A stretch of DNA of 48,448 nt from Methyloglobulus morosus KoM1 (GCF_000496735.2 NZ_AYLO01000082.1:1-48448), one strand, 5' to 3'. Numbered from the stretch's first letter, positions 18,526 to 26,793 are shown. Notes: a model not told the origin generated them from the sequence alone. Numbers and translations: made by a program.

Positions 18526-19815
18526 TTAAAAACTGATATTCCCCTGCACCCAGATTTTTTGGGTGTCGGTATTGAACTTGTCGGCATTGTAATAAGCGTA
18601 CTTAGCCAAGACCGAATAATGTTTGTCGATTTTCCATAGGGCCTGGAAGTCCCATTCGTCACCATAGTGTTTTTTGCCCGTGTCATCGCTGAAATCATGG
18701 TAGACACCGGTCAGGATGACATTCCCCCGGTTAAGCATGACATGCGCGGTGCCGAATACATCACGAATACCGTTAGCGGGGGTAACCAAAAATAAGTCCG
18801 CCCAACCTTGGAAAGCATGGTTAGTCCCTAGCGGGGTGTCGAAGGTCTTGTTTAGGCCATAACCGTCAAGTTGTTCAACAGCGCCCTGCAAAGTGACATT
18901 GAACGCCGTCAAGCCACCCATAAAATTGTATCGATTTGCGTGATAACCGGTCTTCCCATGACCGTAATCCTGTTGATACGCCCATTCAGCAGTATACATA
19001 ACCCCTAATTTATCAGTAATTTTATAGGAGTCACCGGGCTTTAACCAATTGGTGAAACGTAAGCCATAAGTCGCACTGGATTTTTCATAGTTTTCTTTTT
19101 CGACATAATCCAACCAATAACTGTAGCCAATCGCATTGCCGAAATCGCCGACTTTATAGTTTACGTTTAAGATTGGGGCATTGATATTTTCTTGCGTGGA
19201 TGTAAAAGTTTGTACATTCCCAATATAACCCGCATTAATCACAAGGCCAAATAGCTGCTGGCTTGTATGGGTAAGCAACACCGAGTCGTATGTGGTTTCC
19301 ATTTGCCGCCAACCTACGTTGCCGATATAGCGGTCATCGTCGAATTTGATGCGTTGCCGCCCCCCTTTGACTAGCGTGTCTGGGATTCCGTTATAGCTTA
19401 ACCAAAATTGGTTGAGTTCGCTTTTGTCCGGGTCGGCAATAGTGGAATGTTTCGTATTGAAATTGCGGGTGCTGTTGTAATCTTCCTGGATGGCAAGGTT
19501 GCCCTCGTATTCCGCATAACCTTGGAAACCGTAAAACACTGGCGACAATAAGCCGAAACGCAAACGTACTGTATTGCCGTTGGCGGTGTCAGGGTTTCTC
19601 GGGGGCGGACTGAGTGTAGAATTTTGGGTCACGTCATCTTGGTTGACATTCTCATAACGGTAATTAAGGTCAACCTTTACTGCACCCTTATTGCCATAAT
19701 GATAAAAATTCAGTGCATCCTCAACGGATTGGGTCACCCCGACTGCATAAGTCGCAGTGCTGACGAAAACTAACGATATCGAAATCGCCAGTGTAAGTGT
19801 ACTAAATTTTGACAT
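18526..19815 (-). CDS. Outer-membrane porin of the nitrate-uptake operon (alginate-export-like)
   Basis: 429 residues from the ATG at 19815, which has AAGGGGAA upstream. Signal peptide MSKFSTLTLAISISLVFVST cut near ATYA. The rest is beta-barrel sequence rich in aromatic-ended strands (GNTVRLRFGLLSPVFYGFQG, RQRIKFDDDRYIGNVGWRQM, YSVLAKYAYYNADKF) and ends GNISF with terminal Phe. Overall resemblance is to alginate-export/DUF1302-like porins. It follows the nrtCD gene by 57 bp on the same strand, so it is probably the last gene of the nitrate operon and may let nitrate or nitrite through the outer membrane; that role is inferred from position. Confidence 0.75.
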   Translation of the reverse strand: MSKFSTLTLAISISLVFVSTATYAVGVTQSVEDALNFYHYGNKGAVKVDLNYRYENVNQDDVTQNSTLSPPPRNPDTANGNTVRLRFGLLSPVFYGFQGYAEYEGNLAIQEDYNSTRNFNTKHSTIADPDKSELNQFWLSYNGIPDTLVKGGRQRIKFDDDRYIGNVGWRQMETTYDSVLLTHTSQQLFGLVINAGYIGNVQTFTSTQENINAPILNVNYKVGDFGNAIGYSYWLDYVEKENYEKSSATYGLRFTNWLKPGDSYKITDKLGVMYTAEWAYQQDYGHGKTGYHANRYNFMGGLTAFNVTLQGAVEQLDGYGLNKTFDTPLGTNHAFQGWADLFLVTPANGIRDVFGTAHVMLNRGNVILTGVYHDFSDDTGKKHYGDEWDFQALWKIDKHYSVLAKYAYYNADKFNTDTQKIWVQGNISF

Positions 19816-19872
19816 AGCTATTCCCCTTGGCTGCAAAAGCCATATTTTATAAATTAAATAGTAAATTAACCG

Positions 19873-21678
19873 CTAGTGCGAATGTTCGCAGTCAGACAAA
19901 AACCGCAAAATACTCTCCCGATATTTATAATAATCTGGATGGCCCAACAGGGCTTTCCGTGAACGCGGCCTGGGTAAATCGATATTTTCAATCTTACCAA
20001 TTTTGGCGTGTGGCCCATTGGTCATCATGATGACACGATCTGCCAACAAGATGGCTTCATCCACGTCATGCGTCACGATAAGCGCAGTTACATGGGTGCG
20101 TTCCCAGACTTCCATCAAGACTTCCTGTAATTCCCAGCGGGTGAGCGAATCCAACATGCCGAACGGTTCGTCCAGTAACAGCAACTTAGGCGACAATGCG
20201 AACGCTCGGGCAATCCCCACGCGCTGGCGCATCCCATTTGACATGTCGGCGGCCTTTTTTTGCAGGGAATCACCCAAGCCAACTCGGGTTAGGTAATATT
20301 CGACAATATCTTCCCGTTCCGCTTTAGTGGCATGGGGATAGACCTTATCGACACCTAACATGACGTTAGCAAATGCCGTCAACCAGGGAAACAGGCTCGG
20401 TGCCTGGAAAACCACGCCACGATCAGGGCCTGCGCTATATACTTCGCGGTTATCAAGGAATATTGCCCCTTCCGAAATTGAGTTTAATCCAGCGGCCATG
20501 GATAGCACGGTAGACTTACCACAGCCGGAGTGTCCTATGATGGAAATAAATTCGCCTTTTTTGACCCTTAGGTCAAAACCATCGACCACTTTGGTAGTGC
20601 TGTTGCCGTCAGGCGTGGGGTATGTTTTGGCAATTTGCGAAAACTCCAGGTAGCGGTAATTGGGTCGGCCCGCATCTTCCTTAACTGGCTTTAACGCAGA
20701 ACGATCCAGGCTCCAATCATTACTGGTGTTAGGACGGACATTCGGGAGCTTGGTTTGGGTTTGCCCGTCTGATAGTGCCTTTTCCATACCGATATCCATC
20801 AAATACTGGGTAATGTCGGCGCGGCATTTCTTGAACACCTCGTTATGGTTGAGTTCAGTGCGGTTTCTGGGACGATCGATGTTGACTATGAAATCCGGCC
20901 CCAAGGTGGCATTGGGCCCAGGATTAAGGGGAATCACCCGATCTGCCATATAGATGGCTTCATCGACATCGTTGGTAATCAGGATGACGGTTTTTTTCTC
21001 TTGTTCCCAAATTTGCAGGATTTCGTCTTGCAACATCCCCCGTGTCAACGCATCCAACGCACTGAGCGGCTCGTCCAGCAACAGAATATCGGGATTGGCA
21101 GCCAGTGCTCGTGCCACATTGACCCGTTGCCGCATACCGCCAGACAGTTCGGCAGGTTTCTTGTCCATTGCCGAGCCCAAGTTAACCATTCTGACATATT
21201 TTTCGGTATGGGCTTTGCGTTGGGCGGCAGGCCAATCCTTAAATATTTCATTGACTGCCAACGCAACGTTTTCATACACGGTAAGCCAAGGCATTAGGGA
21301 ATAATTTTGGAATACCACGCCACGATCCGGGCCAGGCGCATTAATGACCTTGTTTTGTTTCAATACGTCGCCACTATCGGCCTGGATCAACCCCGCTATG
21401 GTTGAAATCAAGGTGGTTTTACCGCTGCCTGAAAAACCGACAATAGCGATGAATTCACCTTCTTTGATACGCAGGTTGATATTATGCAAAACAGATGTCT
21501 TGGTGTTTCCCGCCCCGTATGATTTGCAGACGTTTTTCAATTCCAACAAAGGAAGAGACACTGATGCCTCGATCGTCTGGTTCATTGCGTTCATTTTTAG
21601 GTAGTTCGTCAACGGGATGACAGATGAAGGTTTACGGCCTTTTGAGGGATCAACTGTATCTATCGCTAAATTCATCAT
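19873..21678 (-). CDS. Nitrate ABC transporter, fused double ATPase (NrtC/NrtD)
   Basis: 601 residues containing two complete ABC ATPase domains in one chain. Domain 1 (about 45-290): Walker A GFSGSGKTT, signature LSGGMRQRV, Walker B ILLLDEPLSALD. Domain 2 (about 345-600): Walker A GHSGCGKST, signature MSNGMRQRVG, Walker B LLLLDEPFGMLD. Both have the VVFQ Q-loop followed by PWLT, typical of the nitrate/taurine/cyanate subfamily. Cyanobacterial NrtC and NrtD are separate proteins and NrtC has a binding-protein-like tail; here the two ATPases are fused and the tail is absent. Double ATG start with AGGAAGGGGAA upstream; 11 bp after nrtB. Energises uptake through NrtB. Confidence 0.9.
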   Translation of the reverse strand: MMNLAIDTVDPSKGRKPSSVIPLTNYLKMNAMNQTIEASVSLPLLELKNVCKSYGAGNTKTSVLHNINLRIKEGEFIAIVGFSGSGKTTLISTIAGLIQADSGDVLKQNKVINAPGPDRGVVFQNYSLMPWLTVYENVALAVNEIFKDWPAAQRKAHTEKYVRMVNLGSAMDKKPAELSGGMRQRVNVARALAANPDILLLDEPLSALDALTRGMLQDEILQIWEQEKKTVILITNDVDEAIYMADRVIPLNPGPNATLGPDFIVNIDRPRNRTELNHNEVFKKCRADITQYLMDIGMEKALSDGQTQTKLPNVRPNTSNDWSLDRSALKPVKEDAGRPNYRYLEFSQIAKTYPTPDGNSTTKVVDGFDLRVKKGEFISIIGHSGCGKSTVLSMAAGLNSISEGAIFLDNREVYSAGPDRGVVFQAPSLFPWLTAFANVMLGVDKVYPHATKAEREDIVEYYLTRVGLGDSLQKKAADMSNGMRQRVGIARAFALSPKLLLLDEPFGMLDSLTRWELQEVLMEVWERTHVTALIVTHDVDEAILLADRVIMMTNGPHAKIGKIENIDLPRPRSRKALLGHPDYYKYRESILRFLSDCEHSH

Positions 21679-21689
21679 CGTTCCCCTTC

Positions 21690-22706
21690 CTAAAGTTCTC
21701 TGCCAAAAGAAAAGATTTTTTGCAGTGTCTGCATAATACGATCAAGAATAAATCCGATAATGCCTATCGTCAGGACTGCGACCATAATGCGGCCTAACGA
21801 ATTGGAACTGCCATTTTGGAATTCATCCCAAACGAATTTACCAAGCCCTGGGTTTTGCGCCAGCATTTCCGCCGCAATCAATACCATCCAACCCACACCA
21901 AGCGACAGGCGCATACCCGTAAAAATAAAAGGCATCGCAGAAGGGATAATGATTTTTTGGATTTGCGTCCCCCAGTTCAGGCGCAACACTTTACCGACAT
22001 TCACCAAGTCCTTATCTATCGAAGAAACCCCAACGGCGGTATTGATTAAAGTCGGCCACAAAGAACATAAGGTCACGGTAATTGCCGAGGTAATGAATGA
22101 CTTTTCAAACCAGGAGTCATCATTAGCCACATAGGCCGCACTCACTACTAGGGTAACAATAGGCAACCAAGCTAAAGGCGAAACCGGCTTGAATATCTGG
22201 ATCAACGGATTGATAGCCGTGTTAATGACCGGGCTCATGCCGCATAACAAACCCAGCGGCACCGCTATCAGCGTAGCTAAAATAAAACCCGTGAACACAG
22301 TGTACAAACTGGTGCAGATTTTATCGAAATAAGTAGCGCTGCCGTTATAGGGGCGAACCCTTATTTCGGCATCGGGATTCTCAGTTTTTTCCTTTTGTAT
22401 GCGTTCTTCCTGACGCACATAAAATTCGGCCTGCTTCTTTCTTTCGGCGCGATGTTCCTCTATCAGCCCCTTCGCTTCATGCCAAACCGCACTCGGCCCA
22501 GGTATTGTACCTAGCGAGGTGTTCACCTTTGATGCCGAATAGCCCCAGAAACTCAAGAAAAACAACATGGCTATAATAGGTACGCCCATTATCAGGAATA
22601 ACTGCCGGATTTGTTGCGTAGGATTTTCCCCAGCGGCTATTTTGACCAAGGGAACGAACCAAGTCAGTCCGGTGAGGTTAAAAAATTTGATGAGTCGGTT
22701 GCTCAT
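21690..22706 (-). CDS. nrtB: Nitrate ABC transporter permease
   Basis: Inner-membrane permease of the nitrate/nitrite importer. One N-terminal membrane segment (LFLIMGVPIIAMLFFLSFWG), a charged stretch of about 60 residues (AERKKQAEFYVRQEERIQKE), then the transport core with the EAA-type loop near KVLRLNWGTQIQKIIIPSAM and LGVGWMVLIAAEMLA. 338 residues from the ATG at 22706, which has AAGG 8 nt upstream; an in-frame GTG three codons earlier is less likely. The charged insertion after the first helix is longer than in the shortest family members. A hairpin-T-run element lies 52 bp upstream. Confidence 0.9.
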   Translation of the reverse strand: MSNRLIKFFNLTGLTWFVPLVKIAAGENPTQQIRQLFLIMGVPIIAMLFFLSFWGYSASKVNTSLGTIPGPSAVWHEAKGLIEEHRAERKKQAEFYVRQEERIQKEKTENPDAEIRVRPYNGSATYFDKICTSLYTVFTGFILATLIAVPLGLLCGMSPVINTAINPLIQIFKPVSPLAWLPIVTLVVSAAYVANDDSWFEKSFITSAITVTLCSLWPTLINTAVGVSSIDKDLVNVGKVLRLNWGTQIQKIIIPSAMPFIFTGMRLSLGVGWMVLIAAEMLAQNPGLGKFVWDEFQNGSSNSLGRIMVAVLTIGIIGFILDRIMQTLQKIFSFGREL

Positions 22707-22757
22707 GAGTGTCACCTTAATTTGTATTCCGAAAAATTCGTCGTATTGTTACCTTTT

Positions 22758-22812
22758 AAAAAAAATGCATCCTTGCACCAACATAAAATCCGTTCGATAC
22801 CGCATGAGGAAC
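22758..22812 (-). promoter_or_regulatory. Hairpin-terminator element, copy 1 (before nrtB)
   Basis: Read on the minus strand: GTTCCTCATGCGG, then GAACGGATTTT, then the hairpin GTGC-AAGGAT-GCAT (22778-22765) with eight T. It lies between nrtA and nrtB, 52 bp before the nrtB start. The loop AAGGAT has A at position 1 and G at position 4, as in ANTAR-binding hexaloops. Two related copies lie at 26533-26584 and 26718-26768. As a weak terminator it would reduce nrtB relative to nrtA; ANTAR control is inferred. Confidence 0.55.
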
Positions 22813-22931
22813 AACACATACACAACATAAAACTTTGTTTGTCGCTTATCTTACTTTCTTCCACTGGAATCAAGCTTGCAACTCCCTCGCCAGCTAAGTG
22901 ATTCAGCCGTTTGAGGTTTAACTACAACCAT

Positions 22932-24335
22932 CTAATCTACAATTTTCCCGCCCGTCACTTTTTGCTTGCCTTTTAAGCCGATGGCAAATTTAGTCAAGTA
23001 GTCATTGGGCTTAGTGCCATCAAAAGCAATGCCATCTATAAAGTCACTGGAAGTTGGTTTGAAACCGCTCTCGCCTTCAGCCGGAAAGTCACTGGCCTTG
23101 GCTTTACCTTCTGCAACCAACGCCTTGGCTGCCATCATGAACACGTCTGGACGATAAACTTTTTTAGCGATGTCAATGTACCAAGAATCCGGTTTTTCTT
23201 CGTTAATCATACCCCAGCGGCGCATTTGGGTTAGATTCCAAACCGCATCGCTGTAATAAGGATAGAAGCCATTATGGCGTGCAAAGACGTTGAAATCGGG
23301 CAAGTCGCGCTTGTCGCCTTTTTCGTATTCAAACGTGCCGTTCATGCTATTGGCGATGACATCGTAATCCGCGCCAACGTAAGTTTTTTGCGACAGCATT
23401 TCCACGCCTTCATTGCGATTTTTGTTGCCTTCGGCATCCAACCAGAGGGAAGCGCGGATCAAGGCTTTAATGACAGCAACGTGCGTTTTAGGGTATTTGT
23501 CGGCAAATTCCTTAGTCACCCCAAAAATCTTTTCGGAACTGTTTTTCATCAGTTCATAATCGCTGATGACGGGTACGCCGATGCCTTTGAACACCGCTTG
23601 TTGATTCCAAGGTTCGCCCACGCAGTAACCGACTATCGTTCCTGAATCCATCGTCGCAGGCATTTGTGGAGGGGGTGTTACGGACAGCATCGCTTCCGCA
23701 TTAATCTGGCCCGATGTATCTTGAGGAGGTTCATAAAAGCCCGGATTAATACCACCCGCCGCCAACCAGTAACGCAACTTAAAATTGTGTGTGCCGACCG
23801 GAAAGGTCATCGCCATATTGAAGGGCTTGCCTTCGGCCTTATATTTTTCCAATATCGGCTTTAAGGTATCGGCCTTGATGGGGTGTGTGGGCTTTCCGCC
23901 CGCCATCGGGATTTGCGGTTTCATCTGCTTCCAGACATCGTTGGAAACCGTGATCGCATCGCCGTTCAAGGTCAGGGTGAATGCGCTGACTATATCCGCT
24001 TTGGTGCCGTAGCCTATGGCTGTGCCTAAGGGCAAGGGAGCCAGCATGTGCGCCCCATCGAGTTCACCGCTTACCACCCGATCCAGTAAAACTTTCCAGT
24101 TGGCTTGTGCTTCCAGTTGCACCGAAAGCCCTTCCTCGTCGAAAAAGCCTTTTTCAAAAGCGACCGCCAACGGTGCCATATCGGTCAGCTTGATAAAACC
24201 GAATTTTAAGCTTTCTTTTTCGAGTTTCTCCGCCGCATTGGCATGAGATGCAAAGGTTAAAGCTGAAACAACAAGCACGGCAGCTGAGAATACATTGGCC
24301 AAATTGGTCAGTGCGCGTTTTCTAGTGTGATTCAT
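22932..24335 (-). CDS. nrtA: Nitrate/nitrite-binding protein of the ABC importer
   Basis: Periplasmic solute-binding protein of the NrtA/CmpA family. Signal peptide with Arg/Lys-rich start ([20 protein letters not shown]) and cleavage near SHANA-AEK; no lipobox Cys, so probably soluble. The mature part has [40 protein letters not shown] and [20 protein letters not shown], all typical of nitrate/bicarbonate binders. 467 residues. First gene of nrtAB-CD-porin, preceded by a leader with a sigma54 promoter, a candidate ANTAR hairpin and a terminator. Nitrate rather than bicarbonate is favoured by the linked ANTAR regulator; no nitrate reductase gene is in the window. Confidence 0.9.
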   Translation of the reverse strand: MNHTRKRALTNLANVFSAAVLVVSALTFASHANAAEKLEKESLKFGFIKLTDMAPLAVAFEKGFFDEEGLSVQLEAQANWKVLLDRVVSGELDGAHMLAPLPLGTAIGYGTKADIVSAFTLTLNGDAITVSNDVWKQMKPQIPMAGGKPTHPIKADTLKPILEKYKAEGKPFNMAMTFPVGTHNFKLRYWLAAGGINPGFYEPPQDTSGQINAEAMLSVTPPPQMPATMDSGTIVGYCVGEPWNQQAVFKGIGVPVISDYELMKNSSEKIFGVTKEFADKYPKTHVAVIKALIRASLWLDAEGNKNRNEGVEMLSQKTYVGADYDVIANSMNGTFEYEKGDKRDLPDFNVFARHNGFYPYYSDAVWNLTQMRRWGMINEEKPDSWYIDIAKKVYRPDVFMMAAKALVAEGKAKASDFPAEGESGFKPTSSDFIDGIAFDGTKPNDYLTKFAIGLKGKQKVTGGKIVD

Positions 24336-24365
24336 AAGTTAAAAGTCCTGTATAGAATTTTGAAC

Positions 24366-24448
24366 AAAAAAAAACGTCAATAAACAGGATTGTTAGTGAT
24401 AACACATCCGTTTAGTTGACGCCTTTGTCAGATTGCTCAGCTGTGAGC
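24366..24448 (-). promoter_or_regulatory. nrtA leader: ANTAR-type hairpin followed by antiterminated terminator
   Basis: On the minus strand, hairpin P1 is GCTC-ACAGCT-GAGC (24448-24435), hexaloop with A1 and G4. About 30 nt later a long terminator stem is formed by CGTCAA (24421-24416) with TTGACG (24380-24375), inner arms AAAC/GTTT, GGAT/ATCC and TGTT/AACA, apical hexaloop ATCACT (A1, but A4), followed by nine T at 24374-24366. The T-run ends 30 nt before the nrtA ATG. Two hexaloop hairpins with the second inside a terminator is the known substrate layout of NasR/NasT ANTAR proteins; a NasT-like gene is linked. Confidence 0.75.
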
Positions 24449-24493
24449 TATGAAAAATAGTCCCCAGCATTGGAGCCTACCTTAATTTAAGTA

Positions 24494-24511
24494 AAGCAGG
24501 AGTTATGCCAA
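24494..24511 (-). promoter_or_regulatory. Sigma54 (-24/-12) promoter of the nrtA leader
   Basis: Minus-strand TTGGCATAACTCCTGCT has the GG and GC dinucleotides exactly 12 bp apart, matching TGGCA-N6-TGCT of sigma54 promoters. Predicted transcription start about 24484, roughly 35 nt before hairpin P1 and 150 nt before the nrtA start. This suggests NtrC-type nitrogen control on top of antitermination, as in Klebsiella nasF. The rest of 24512-24822 has no gene. Confidence 0.7.
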
Positions 24512-24636
24512 TATTTTTCATATACCGCCATTAATTTATTAACATTAGCAATAACAATGCGTTAAAAATAGAAAAAGAAAATATTACATGCTAACAGGCT
24601 CATTTAGCCATCAAACATAACGATGACTTTGCTCAA

Positions 24637-24668
24637 CAAAAGTGCAGCCGCAGCCGTATTTGCACCAA
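24637..24668 (-). terminator. Possible weak terminator after the GAF-repeat gene
   Basis: Minus-strand GGTGCA and TGCAC arms enclose a GC-rich 14-nt loop and are followed by TTTTG. It lies about 155 bp after the stop of the GAF-repeat gene and upstream of the sigma54 promoter, where the nasT operon would be expected to end. Short stem and broken T-run keep confidence low. Confidence 0.3.
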
Positions 24669-24822
24669 TAAAGCACTTTTCATTCGTAGTGTGATGCGTA
24701 ATCAGGAAATTTTGCCCGCTTGCAAAGAAATGTTGGCTTCATAAACTCCTTTGCCAATTAGATATGCCAGCCAGTGTTTCCAGAATGCTGACGAGCAATT
24801 CTAATGAGAGGCCATCACCACG

Positions 24823-25743
24823 TTAAAACAAAAATGTCACTATCGCCTTTAACTTGCCTTGTTGGATGACAGGTATCGCCAACATACTGCTCAAGTTATC
24901 GAGTTCAGGGTTGTATTCGGTATCTTCAAGATTTCCGGTAATGAGCGGCATGCCAGTCAACCAGACCCGACCCAATGCCCCCGTGCCTTTATTGACAGTA
25001 AGGGTTTCAAACATTTCCGCCAAATTATTGCTGTCCTTGCTGTGGCCTTGCCGACAAACCATTTGGTTGCCTTCAGGCACCCAAATTTGGATGCGTTTTG
25101 CAATTGGCGTTTCTTTCGCAGACAGGAATGTCATTACATAGGTTTGAGCGCCCTCGTTGCCGACAGGTATGCCAATTCCTGTGGTAATGCTAGCTATTTG
25201 TGCATCAGCGGCGCGGGTAAATTCATCCGCCTTGCCGATATCTTCTACTAGTACCGGCATGCCTGTTTCCCAGGCTAGGCCGGGAATACCCTTGCCTTTG
25301 GGCATGGATACCAGCCTTGAGATGTTTTCAAAATTTTCCAGTTTCCCATAATAACCATCCATGACGTGCAAGGTATTTTCCTCTCCTTGGTTATTGCACC
25401 AGACTTCGATCGCGCCAGCATGGTGCTCATCATCGCCACATAAAAAAAGCACCACGGCCAATAGGAAATCGCCGGAAAAAATCGGCAACGCTATGCCACA
25501 AGTCAAACCTGCTTTTTGTGCCGCCACAGTACGTTTAAAATAGGAATGCTCAAATCGTGTCAAAACAATGGGATGCCCTTTGGCCCAAGCTTTGCCGGGC
25601 AATCCCTCATCATAGGAAAAGTGTTGTTGCTCGCTTGCGCTTTTAAATTCAGAGAGAGCGCCGTATAGGCCGGAGCCAAATTCTAACTGGGTACGCTCTT
25701 TGTCGGGCACCCATATTTCAATTACTTTGATAAACGTCTTCAT
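24823..25743 (-). CDS. Protein with three tandem GAF-like repeats, candidate NasT partner
   Basis: 306 residues, no signal peptide or membrane segment. Three repeats of about 100 residues start at residues 8, 112 and 218 with IEIWVP, IEVWCN and IQIWVP; each has a central motif (GLPGKAWAKGHPIVL, GIPGLAWETGMPVLV, GALGRVWLTGMPLIT) and ends in a hydrophobic strand pair (CGIALPIFSGDFLLAVVLFL, TGIGIPVGNEGAQTYVMTFL, SMLAIPVIQQGKLKAIVTFL). These are GAF-domain hallmarks. No catalytic domain is attached. It lies 17 bp after the ANTAR gene on the same strand, where NasS (an NrtA-like nitrate sensor) is found in other systems. A ligand-sensing partner of the ANTAR protein is therefore plausible but inferred. 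Confidence 0.75.
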   Translation of the reverse strand: MKTFIKVIEIWVPDKERTQLEFGSGLYGALSEFKSASEQQHFSYDEGLPGKAWAKGHPIVLTRFEHSYFKRTVAAQKAGLTCGIALPIFSGDFLLAVVLFLCGDDEHHAGAIEVWCNNQGEENTLHVMDGYYGKLENFENISRLVSMPKGKGIPGLAWETGMPVLVEDIGKADEFTRAADAQIASITTGIGIPVGNEGAQTYVMTFLSAKETPIAKRIQIWVPEGNQMVCRQGHSKDSNNLAEMFETLTVNKGTGALGRVWLTGMPLITGNLEDTEYNPELDNLSSMLAIPVIQQGKLKAIVTFLF

Positions 25744-25760
25744 GGCAAATTGAGTGATTG

Positions 25761-26336
25761 TTATTTGAGTAATTCAGCCATCGCAATGACATTTCTGGAC
25801 ATCTCGCCAAGGGTGATATTCCTGTCCATCGCCAATTTCCTGAGGGTGTGGTAGGCCTTGTCTTCGGTAAAATTTTGGGTCCTGATCAAGATAGCCTTGG
25901 CGCGGTCTATCTGCTTCCTGTCTTCAAGTTGGGTGCGGGCTTCTTCCAAGTCATTTTTCAGTACTTGCGTTTGTTTAAATCGGGATAAAGCGACTTGGAT
26001 GAGACTATTGAGACGCTGGCTAGTCAAGGGAAAACCGTTAACGACAAAAGCGCTGACTTCGGACTTGATGGCCTTATCAATGATCTCATTGCTCCCGTCA
26101 TTGGAGAACATGATTATCGGCAAAGGAAATTGCTGGCCTAGCATCCGCAAATCGGCGAATAACTTATCGCATGGCTTATCGGAATTCAATATAACCAAGT
26201 CAGGCTTGGATTCCTTAACGAACGACAAAAAAAGAGGGCTATACTGGACTGCCAGCAAATCGATTACGTCGAGATCAGGCATTTTTTCTAGCGAGACACT
26301 AGCGGGTTCGCATTCAACTAACAAGACATTCAACAT
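25761..26336 (-). CDS. nasT: NasT-like response regulator with RNA-binding ANTAR domain
   Basis: 191 residues from the ATG at 26336. N-terminal pseudo-receiver (MLNVLLVECEP; VILNSDKP near residues 48-55) and C-terminal ANTAR domain (DRKQIDRAKAILIRTQNF, then HTLRKLAMDRNITLGEM). ANTAR proteins bind paired hexaloop hairpins and prevent terminator formation. The expected phospho-acceptor after the third strand is Asn51 rather than Asp, so phosphorylation-independent control, as for NasT, is likely. A TTG 12 codons upstream is in frame; the ATG gives the canonical N-terminus. The likely target is the nrtA leader and perhaps the AAGGAT-loop elements. Confidence 0.88.
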   Translation of the reverse strand: MLNVLLVECEPASVSLEKMPDLDVIDLLAVQYSPLFLSFVKESKPDLVILNSDKPCDKLFADLRMLGQQFPLPIIMFSNDGSNEIIDKAIKSEVSAFVVNGFPLTSQRLNSLIQVALSRFKQTQVLKNDLEEARTQLEDRKQIDRAKAILIRTQNFTEDKAYHTLRKLAMDRNITLGEMSRNVIAMAELLK

Positions 26337-26532
26337 AATATGTCTAATATTTTGCTGGAATAGGTGCGACAATCATTGAGTAGTTACGGTTATTGCGTTC
26401 ATGATAGTCGTCCTAATTTTCATTTCAGGCATTATCCCAAAGGGCTGCTAAAGTTGCAGCAACCAAAATGAAAAATTGATCCACAAGCCTTACTGAACAG
26501 CTACCCTTTAATAGAAAAAACTGACTATCATT

Positions 26533-26584
26533 AAAAAATGCATCCTTGCATCAATTGAAATCCGTTTTCATTACACGAGGAAGG
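26533..26584 (-). promoter_or_regulatory. Hairpin-terminator element, copy 2 (before the ANTAR gene)
   Basis: Minus strand: CTTCCTCGTGTA, a first short hairpin TGAAAACGGATTTCA (26570-26556) whose loop contains ACGGAT, then the hairpin ATGC-AAGGAT-GCAT (26551-26538) and six T. Both loops contain A-X-G-G-A-T. It lies about 200 bp upstream of the ANTAR start. The pairing at the stem base differs from copies 1 and 3 but keeps complementarity. Confidence 0.55.
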
Positions 26585-26717
26585 TATTAATGGTAAAGCA
26601 AAAACTGTATCAAATCCTGGTAATTTTCTCCTTATCAAATAAAAACACTTTACCTTTCGAAGCTGAACGATAAGCATTCAGGCCATAACCTATTCATTCT
26701 TCAGTATCACCCCTTCC

Positions 26718-26768
26718 AAAAAAAGTGCATCCTTGCACTAAATCGACATCCAATCTACACGAGGAGGG
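26718..26768 (-). promoter_or_regulatory. Hairpin-terminator element, copy 3 (after the 48-residue gene)
   Basis: Minus strand: CCCTCCTCGTGTAGATTGG, then hairpin AGTGC-AAGGAT-GCACT (26739-26724), the longest stem of the three, followed by seven T. It starts about 30 bp after the stop of the 48-residue gene, so it may simply terminate that gene. The GAAAATTAC stretch just upstream is shared with copy 2, showing that more than the hairpin was duplicated. Confidence 0.55.
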
Positions 26769-26793
26769 TTACAACTGGCACAACACTGGAACT

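Noticed and set aside
22932-24335. Bicarbonate-binding CmpA instead of NrtA
   Set aside because: The binding-protein family overlaps, but the linked ANTAR regulator, sigma54 promoter and antiterminator layout favour nitrate.
26590-26675. Plus-strand leader peptides after the GAGGAAGG-like motifs of the repeats
   Set aside because: Only one copy has an ATG, copy 3 has none, and copy 1 would point against the nrt operon; the minus-strand hairpin/T-run reading is more consistent.
26771-26788. Plus-strand TGGCAC as a sigma54 promoter
   Set aside because: The -12 position reads GA instead of GC, and no plus-strand gene lies close downstream.
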